From Phycisphaerae bacterium (lineage in GTDB: Bacteria; Planctomycetota; Phycisphaerae; Phycisphaerales; Phycisphaeraceae): a DNA stretch of 48,161 nucleotides. Numbering within the stretch: the first letter of the stretch is position 1; the number at the start of each line of letters is the position of its first letter. Shown here piece by piece: positions 43,531 to 48,161 of this stretch. The translations under genes were made by a program, and so were the position numbers. The notes under the pieces were generated by a model that searched no databases, was not told the DNA's origin, and saw only the letters and a list, made by a program, of their open reading frames with translations. The stretch is taken from positions 1-48,161 of the forward strand of contig JAUIGU010000030.1 in NCBI GenBank assembly GCA_030432595.1, written 5' to 3'.

Positions 43531-43723
43531 CCCCTCCCGCCGGGAGGGGCCGGGGGAGGGTGCCGGCATCAGCGGGATGACGAAGTCCGAATGACGAATG
43601 ACGAATGACGAATGACGAAGCTTCCCCGTCGCCGTGCCGGCGAGCGCATTTGGCATTCTTCATTCGTCATTCGTCATTCGGGCTTTCCCCGCACCCTCCC
43701 CTGCCCCCTCCCAAAGGGAGGGG
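43531..43723. repeat. Composite palindromic repeat region
   Basis: Three parts: CCCCTCCCG/CGGGAGGGG at 43531-43549; four head-to-tail ATGACGA heptamers at 43591-43618 whose 21-bp extension (43588-43608) has a perfect inverted copy at 43660-43680; and CCCCTCCC-aaa-GGGAGGGG at 43705-43723. Together they separate the DUF4139 gene from the next convergent gene. Confidence 0.75.
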
Positions 43724-43732
43724 AAACGAAAG

Positions 43733-43754
43733 AAAACCCCGCGTCGCCGCGGGG
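43733..43754 (-). terminator. Terminator of the secreted protein gene at 43796
   Basis: CCCCGCG (43737-43743), loop tcgc, CGCGGGG (43748-43754). On the minus strand it is followed by TTTT (43736-43733). Confidence 0.75.
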
Positions 43755-43795
43755 CTTCGTGCAACTCCTCTGTTGTTGGGGGCGAGGTTTGAGGT

Positions 43796-44539
43796 TTAGT
43801 CGTAGAGCGCCAACGCCGCCTTCGCACGCATCTCCAGGGCTTCGGGGCTGTCGCCCAGGGTGATCAGCACGACCAGGTCCTGGAAGTCGGCGTCCGGGGT
43901 GCTGGGGTCGGTGGCGCCCAGCTCGAAGAGGTAGATGATCTGGTCGTCGGCGATGGTGACGGTGCGGGTGTCGGCGTCGATGTACTGGGTCAGGTAGTCC
44001 GAGATGCCCGCCTGGTCGCCGAAGGCGTTGATGTTCGGCACGGTGTCGCCGTTACGCAGCACGAGCACGTTGTCCGAGTCGTCGTCGGTGGAGATGGTCA
44101 GGTGACGCTTCCAGTATGAAGTGCCGGCCAGCCAGCTCGTGGCGGTGAGGTTGATGCGGTTCCCTTCCTCGAACACCGAGTCGAGGATGACGTGCCGGGC
44201 GGGGCTGTGGTCGTTGACGTTGCCTTGGGTGGCGCTGTCGGCGTCGCCGAAGGTGTCGTACTCTCCGTCACCGACCTCGATGCGGAGGGTGACGGGCAGG
44301 TCGTACCCGCCCTCGCCGTAGGTGATGGCGGCGCCGAGCACGGAGACCTGCGCGGCGAAGTCGGCGCTGGGCTCGATACGGCGGTTGTTGATCTCGAAGT
44401 CGAAGCTGTAGCCGTGGCCGTAGGCGTAAGCGTGGCCTTGGCCACTGTTGTCGGACGCGGAAGCGGTGCCGGCGGCGAGGCACCCGGCCAGGCCGGCGGC
44501 GAGCAAAGCGTGTGAGCGAGTCGAGCGGAAAAGAGTCAT
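43796..44539 (-). CDS. Secreted protein, DUF4114-like end
   Basis: 247 aa from ATG 44539 with GGGGGAAC upstream (SD-like). Signal peptide ends at AGTASA (about residue 28). The mature part is acidic, with the repeated strand pattern YDLPVTLRIEVGDGEYDTF, and a late segment IIYLFELGATDPSTPDADFQDLVVLITL, close to the D-x-D-Y-N-D-like calcium-dependent DUF4114 pattern. No PEP-CTERM tail. Probably a cell-surface or matrix protein, unknown function. A terminator follows. Confidence 0.75.
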   Translation of the reverse strand: MTLFRSTRSHALLAAGLAGCLAAGTASASDNSGQGHAYAYGHGYSFDFEINNRRIEPSADFAAQVSVLGAAITYGEGGYDLPVTLRIEVGDGEYDTFGDADSATQGNVNDHSPARHVILDSVFEEGNRINLTATSWLAGTSYWKRHLTISTDDDSDNVLVLRNGDTVPNINAFGDQAGISDYLTQYIDADTRTVTIADDQIIYLFELGATDPSTPDADFQDLVVLITLGDSPEALEMRAKAALALYD

Positions 44540-44784
44540 GGTGGCGTTCCCCCAAAGCAGGTTGCGTCGGTGTCCGGGCGATGGACTCATCGACGCCCGA
44601 ACTGACGAATACATCCGCCCGCGACGCCAACGCCGGCGCAGGAAAAACCGTCCAGCCGAGGGTGCTGGATCGCTCGGGGAACGGTGTGAACCGTTGGGGG
44701 TTGTGCGGTCTGGCGAAGCGGCGCAACCCGGAGAATTGGCGCAACCGGGTTGAGGCGGTTTCGGGGCGTTCAAGCCGGGTCGGG

Positions 44785-46023
44785 TCAGAGCGGCTGACCC
44801 GCGCGGACCTCTTGCTGTTTGGCCGGGCTCTTGTCGTCGCCGACGAGCGCGGCGTTGGTCTCGAAGCGGTCCAACGCCTTGAGCAGTTGCTCGACCTGCA
44901 TGACCGGCTGCATGTTCATCAGCCGGCGTCTCAGGGCGGTGACGGTTTCGAGCTCCTTGTCGGGCATGAGCAGGTGCTCGTTACGCGTGCCCGAGGCGGC
45001 GAGGTCGATCGCGGGGAAGACGCGCTGCTCGGCGATCTTGCGGTCCAGGATCAGCTCCATGTTGCCGGTGCCCTTGAACTCCTCGAAGATCACTTGGTCG
45101 CCGCGTGACCCCGTATCGACGAGCGCGGTGGCGACGATGGTGAGCGAACCGCCCTCCTCGAACTTCCGCGCCGCACCGAAGACCTGTTTGGGGATCGACA
45201 GCGCGCCCGCGTCGAGGCCGCCGGTCAGTGTGCGGCCCGTCTGCACCATGCCGGGGGCGGTGTTGAACGCCCGGCCCAATCGGGTCAGCGAGTCGAGCAG
45301 CACGATCACGTCCTTGCCCATCTCGGCCCAGCGCTTGCAGCGTTCGGATGCGAGCATCGCGAGGCCGCAGTGGCGTTCGGGCGTGTGGTCGTTGGAGGAG
45401 GCCCAGACGGTGCAGGGCACGTTGCGGCGGAAGTCGGTGACTTCTTCGGGCCGTTCGTCCACGAGCAGCGCGACGACTTCGGCCTCGGGGTGGTTGGTCT
45501 TGAGGGCGAAGGCGATGTTCTGGAGCAGGGTGGTTTTGCCGGCCTTGGGCGGGGAGACGATCATGCCGCGCGTCCCGTAGCCGATCGGGCAGAACAGGTC
45601 GATCAGCCGGCACGCCGGCGGGCAGCCGGGGTGTTCCAGGTCCAGCCGGGGCTGGGGCATGATGGTGGTGAGTTCCTGGAAGTCGCGCTCGAGCTTGAAG
45701 TCGGCGGCGGGCGTGTCCTCGATGGTGTCGATGGCGGTGGCGCGTCGGGCGTCGGGGGCGACGGCGTTGAACTTGTTTTTGTTGCGTTTCTTCTTGTTCT
45801 TTTTGCCGCCGCCTTGCTGGGGTTGCTGGGCGTGTTGCGGCTGGCCGCCGACGGGTTTGCCGAGCGTGACGCTTAAGCGCAGCCCGCCGCGGAGGCCGTG
45901 TTTGTCGATGAGGTGGCCGGGGATGACGGGGTCGGAGGGCTCGGCGACGTAGGAGCCGTCGAGTTGGCGGAGTCGTCCGTCGGCTTTGCCGGTGAGTTCG
46001 AGGATGCCGGTGGCGGTGTCCAT
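44785..46023 (-). CDS. rho: Transcription termination factor Rho
   Basis: 412 aa from ATG 46023; a TTG at 46047 would add eight residues. Hexameric RNA-dependent ATPase. Walker A PPKAGKTTLL near 161, the Walker B and Q-loop part VIVLLDSLTRLGRAFN, the R-loop ARKFEEGGSLTI and the long conserved ALVDTGSRGDQVIFEEFKGTGN are intact. The N-terminal cold-shock-like RNA domain is altered: where E. coli has DGFGFLR, this protein has KADGRLR, and a lysine/asparagine-rich insert (KKNKKKRNKNK) follows the OB region. The N-terminal SAP-like Rho_N domain is absent. The next gene upstream is a hydrolase on the other strand. Confidence 0.95.
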   Translation of the reverse strand: MDTATGILELTGKADGRLRQLDGSYVAEPSDPVIPGHLIDKHGLRGGLRLSVTLGKPVGGQPQHAQQPQQGGGKKNKKKRNKNKFNAVAPDARRATAIDTIEDTPAADFKLERDFQELTTIMPQPRLDLEHPGCPPACRLIDLFCPIGYGTRGMIVSPPKAGKTTLLQNIAFALKTNHPEAEVVALLVDERPEEVTDFRRNVPCTVWASSNDHTPERHCGLAMLASERCKRWAEMGKDVIVLLDSLTRLGRAFNTAPGMVQTGRTLTGGLDAGALSIPKQVFGAARKFEEGGSLTIVATALVDTGSRGDQVIFEEFKGTGNMELILDRKIAEQRVFPAIDLAASGTRNEHLLMPDKELETVTALRRRLMNMQPVMQVEQLLKALDRFETNAALVGDDKSPAKQQEVRAGQPL

Positions 46024-46047
46024 AGGCGTTGGGGATGGGTTGTTCAA

Positions 46048-46518
46048 AAGGGGTCCCGGTGGGCCCGGGGTCGGCGGGGTGCCGGTCCGGGCGTGGGGCG
46101 GGCCGTGCGCGCACGGCGGGGGTCGGATGTCGCGGGCCCCGACGGCGGGGCGTTCGCATGTCGGACGTGGGGTGCCGCGGTCCCGGGCTTGGCCGGTTGG
46201 CCGGACCTGAAGGGTCAGGCCTATGGGCCTACGAGCCGGACCAGGGTGCGGGCGGGTCGGGGCCTCCGTACGTCACCGCGCGGGGCACCGGGGGAAACGC
46301 CTGATGGACCGTCGCCCCCACGGCGGCGGTCGGAAGGCATCGGGCGATGGATGCGGGGCCGGCTGGGGCCGGTTTCCCGTCCCACAGTTGTAGCGGGGCC
46401 GTGCCTCGGGATCAAGCCCGGCGTTCAGGGGGTCGATCTGGCTTGAGAGCGGCGAACAAGAACCCCCACGGACCCGGCGTGCGTAGAACGTCCGGTATAG
46501 TCGTCGGGCTCTCACGAA
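46048..46518. other. Gap between rho and the alpha/beta hydrolase
   Basis: About 470 GC-rich bases, no convincing gene. Contains a TATAGT (46496-46501) which may be the -10 of the hydrolase gene, 17 nt before its ATG. Some G-runs, otherwise nothing seen. Confidence 0.5.
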
Positions 46519-47526
46519 ATGCACTGGGGTGGAGCCTCATCTGGGGCTCACCGGGGCCTTGCGAGGCCCGAAAGACGGGAAAGAGATCGTTTGGCCGAGC
46601 AACACCCCCGCGAGCACTTTGCCATCGCCCGGAACCAGGCGTTCGCCTCGTTCCCCGCGCGGTCGCTCCAGTTGCTCATGGACCTTTATCGGCCCGACAC
46701 GCCCGAAACCGTGCCCGTCGTCCTCTGGCTGCACCCCGGCGGCTGGCACAGCGGCTCCAAGGACCACTGCCCCGTCCGCTGGCTGGTCCGCTACGGCTAC
46801 GCGGTGGCCACCGTCAACTTCCGCCTGCTGCCCCGGGACCACTTCCCCGCCCCGATCCACGACGCCAAGGCCGCCGTCCGCTTCCTTCGTGGCCACGCCG
46901 CCCAGTACGGCCTGATGTCCAACGCCATCGCCGTCTGCGGGGCCTCCACCGGCGCGTATCTGGCCCTCATGGTCGGCGTCACCCCCGGGCACCCGGCCTA
47001 CAGCGGACTGGGCGACGCCGCCGACCTGGCCTCGGTGTTCGGCGACGCCGTCGCGCCTCCGCCCCGCGCCGAACCCGAGCCCTGGGACCACGAGTCCGAC
47101 ACCGTCAACGCGGTCGTCAATTTCCACGGCTTCACCGACTTCATGGCCCTGCAGGGCTTGTCCTCCCGCCGGGACAACCGCGGGCTCACCTCGCCCGAAG
47201 CCCGCTTCCTGGGCACGCCGCCGCGTCACAACCCCGCCCTGGCCGACGCCGCCTCGCCATTGACTTACGTCCGGCCTGGGCTGCCGCCGTTCGTCCACAT
47301 CCACGGCGCCAAGAACGACGTCATCCCCATCACCCAGACCCGCGACTTCCACCAGCAACTCCGCCACACCGGCAACACCTCCAAAATGGTCCTCCTCAAG
47401 GAAACCGGGCACCGCTACCTGGGCATCCTCAACCACCAGCCGGCCCGGTTCCGCGTGGTCGACTTCCTCAACCGGCACATGACCGGCTTCGCCGCCGCCC
47501 GCGTCTTCCGCGAAGAGCCCGCCTGA
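46519..47526 (+). CDS. Alpha/beta hydrolase, BD-FAE/HSL-like
   Basis: 335 aa from ATG 46519; the first 30-40 residues are doubtful, a TTG around 46591 with an AAAGAGA upstream is an alternative. Oxyanion motif HPGGW near 74, the nucleophile elbow GASTGAY with serine near 143, the acid in GAKNDVIP near 275 and the histidine in TGHRYLG near 300. Such enzymes cut carboxyl esters, including feruloyl or acetyl esters of plant polysaccharide; the substrate is not known. No signal peptide is seen, so an intracellular site is likely. A few bases downstream is a T/A-rich element. Confidence 0.85.
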   Translation: MHWGGASSGAHRGLARPERRERDRLAEQHPREHFAIARNQAFASFPARSLQLLMDLYRPDTPETVPVVLWLHPGGWHSGSKDHCPVRWLVRYGYAVATVNFRLLPRDHFPAPIHDAKAAVRFLRGHAAQYGLMSNAIAVCGASTGAYLALMVGVTPGHPAYSGLGDAADLASVFGDAVAPPPRAEPEPWDHESDTVNAVVNFHGFTDFMALQGLSSRRDNRGLTSPEARFLGTPPRHNPALADAASPLTYVRPGLPPFVHIHGAKNDVIPITQTRDFHQQLRHTGNTSKMVLLKETGHRYLGILNHQPARFRVVDFLNRHMTGFAAARVFREEPA

Positions 47527-47587
47527 ATCCGGTTCAAGCGCGCGTTCTAAGCCTCCCATGCCCGCCGCAGCCCAACCGGTTGCGCGC

Positions 47588-47604
47588 CCTGTCTGTAAAT
47601 ACCT
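47588..47604 (-). repeat. Short REP-associated-type motif
   Basis: The minus strand reads GGGGTCAGGTATTTACAG. The same word appears next to REP/Y1-transposase genes in many bacteria. There is no transposase here. Weak evidence of a mobile relic. Confidence 0.25.
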
Positions 47605-47648
47605 GACCCCATCGCACACCCCGGCGACCGGCAAACTCCGGTAGTGGG

Positions 47649-48161
47649 TCAGTCTGAATTTCGGAGCGGGTTAGCCCAATGGGACGGCTCGACCGCGTGT
47701 GTCCCGTCTGGCAATTCGACGCGGGGCGGCAGCTTGCATTTCGATATCAGCGGGACCGGCAACATCTTGAGGCGGTCAGCGTTTTGCTGAAGCTCATGAA
47801 CTTCTTTGCGACTGCCGTGAGACGCAGGCACATAGACGCGAATGTCGATCTCGGGGAACCGCCCCTTCACCAGTTGAATAGGCGGAACCAAATCGGTGTC
47901 GCCAGTCACTAGCACCATGCGTTCGCATGCCCCTTGGTAGGCGTCATCAACCATATGTACGGCAAGGTTGACATCCGTTCTCTTTTCTTCTGGGTGCCAG
48001 AAAAGGGCACCCTTTTTGTCGCAATTTGCGACACCGCATTTTCGTTCTCGTTTCTTGAACAGCCCGAAGGTGATTTTTACTTTTGGGCAGTGCGCTTGGA
48101 TTGCCTTGAGATACGCGGCTTGGTTTTTAGCGCTCGGGCCTTCAACCCGTGGGCGCCCCGC
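47649..48161 (-). CDS. NYN-domain protein (partial, 5' end outside the window)
   Basis: 170 codons visible, ending in TGA (minus strand). The N-terminal part is cut off. Visible: a C-x5-C pair (KCGVANC) with nearby lysines, EKRTDVNLAVHMVDDAY and VLVTGDTDLVPPI, the metal-binding D positions of a LabA/DUF88-type NYN (PIN-like) nuclease domain, then a less conserved end. NYN proteins are RNases or act in regulation. GC content is lower than in the rest of the window. The full gene is needed for the family. Confidence 0.8.
   Translation of the reverse strand, partial: AGRPRVEGPSAKNQAAYLKAIQAHCPKVKITFGLFKKRERKCGVANCDKKGALFWHPEEKRTDVNLAVHMVDDAYQGACERMVLVTGDTDLVPPIQLVKGRFPEIDIRVYVPASHGSRKEVHELQQNADRLKMLPVPLISKCKLPPRVELPDGTHAVEPSHWANPLRNSD

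Noticed and set aside
41096-43663. 855-residue minus-strand frame opposite the DUF4139 gene
   Set aside because: Antisense of a gene with a signal peptide and DUF4139 pattern; it also crosses the repeat region, which argues against coding.
43588-43680. CRISPR array suggested by the ATGACGA heptamers
   Set aside because: The units are directly joined 7-mers with no spacers and an inverted copy; CRISPR repeats are longer and separated by unique spacers.

Overview
The window is GC-rich, densely coded bacterial chromosome, most likely from the Phycisphaerae (Planctomycetota). Supporting signs are a secreted repeat protein with a dockerin-like tail and a PEP-CTERM anchor, a SecA far longer than usual, a class II (B12-dependent) ribonucleotide reductase, few Shine-Dalgarno sequences, and many dispersed perfect palindromes. 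The taxon is an inference; no rRNA or tRNA gene was found.

Layout. 1-1079: end of an ABC-2 type permease and its Wzt/TagH-like ATPase. 1103-4435 (minus): AsmA-like protein, ferredoxin-NADP reductase, a small unknown protein and an OB-like exported protein. 4486-6558: holB and a HAD phosphatase. 6562-8682 (minus): a GbsR/MarR-type regulator with two DUF2071 genes behind a nested palindromic operator. 8839-9822: ZIP metal transporter, then an 860-base gap with palindromes. 10683-12775: glyA with a downstream HARE-HTH/GIY-YIG gene. 12780-13286: lone cytochrome c. 13833-19307: dcd, DUF1508, a lipoprotein and nrdJ. 19586-22276 (minus): uracil-DNA glycosylase family, double YHS protein, Bax inhibitor-1. 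22477-28762: orphan MacB-type ATPase, SDR, PEP-CTERM protein, sucC, CDF transporter, small exported protein. 28955-36834: secA, recO, a tRNA-queuosine mannosyltransferase homologue, a diguanylate cyclase and speD. 36928-41000 (minus): RibBA, a GxxExxY gene, M16 protease, TPR lipoprotein. 41414-43522: DUF4139 protein. 43796-46023 (minus): secreted protein and rho. 46519-47526: alpha/beta hydrolase. 47649-end (minus): partial NYN-domain protein.

This is mainly a housekeeping region (replication and repair, nucleotide and C1 metabolism, secretion, riboflavin, polyamine, transcription termination) with small accessory insertions. Most genes are single or in pairs; there is no long operon.

Points that stand out: (i) about ten genes have a TANNNT hexamer ending 5-7 nt before the start codon and no Shine-Dalgarno, the arrangement expected of leaderless mRNAs; (ii) SecA carries about five tandem ~60-residue repeats in its helical scaffold/wing region; (iii) a GxxExxY gene sits tightly between 37-bp imperfect inverted repeats; (iv) the GTP cyclohydrolase II half of RibBA has lost all its zinc cysteines; (v) several families of dispersed palindromes, some serving as terminators; (vi) a regulator-DUF2071-DUF2071 unit with a nested palindromic operator.
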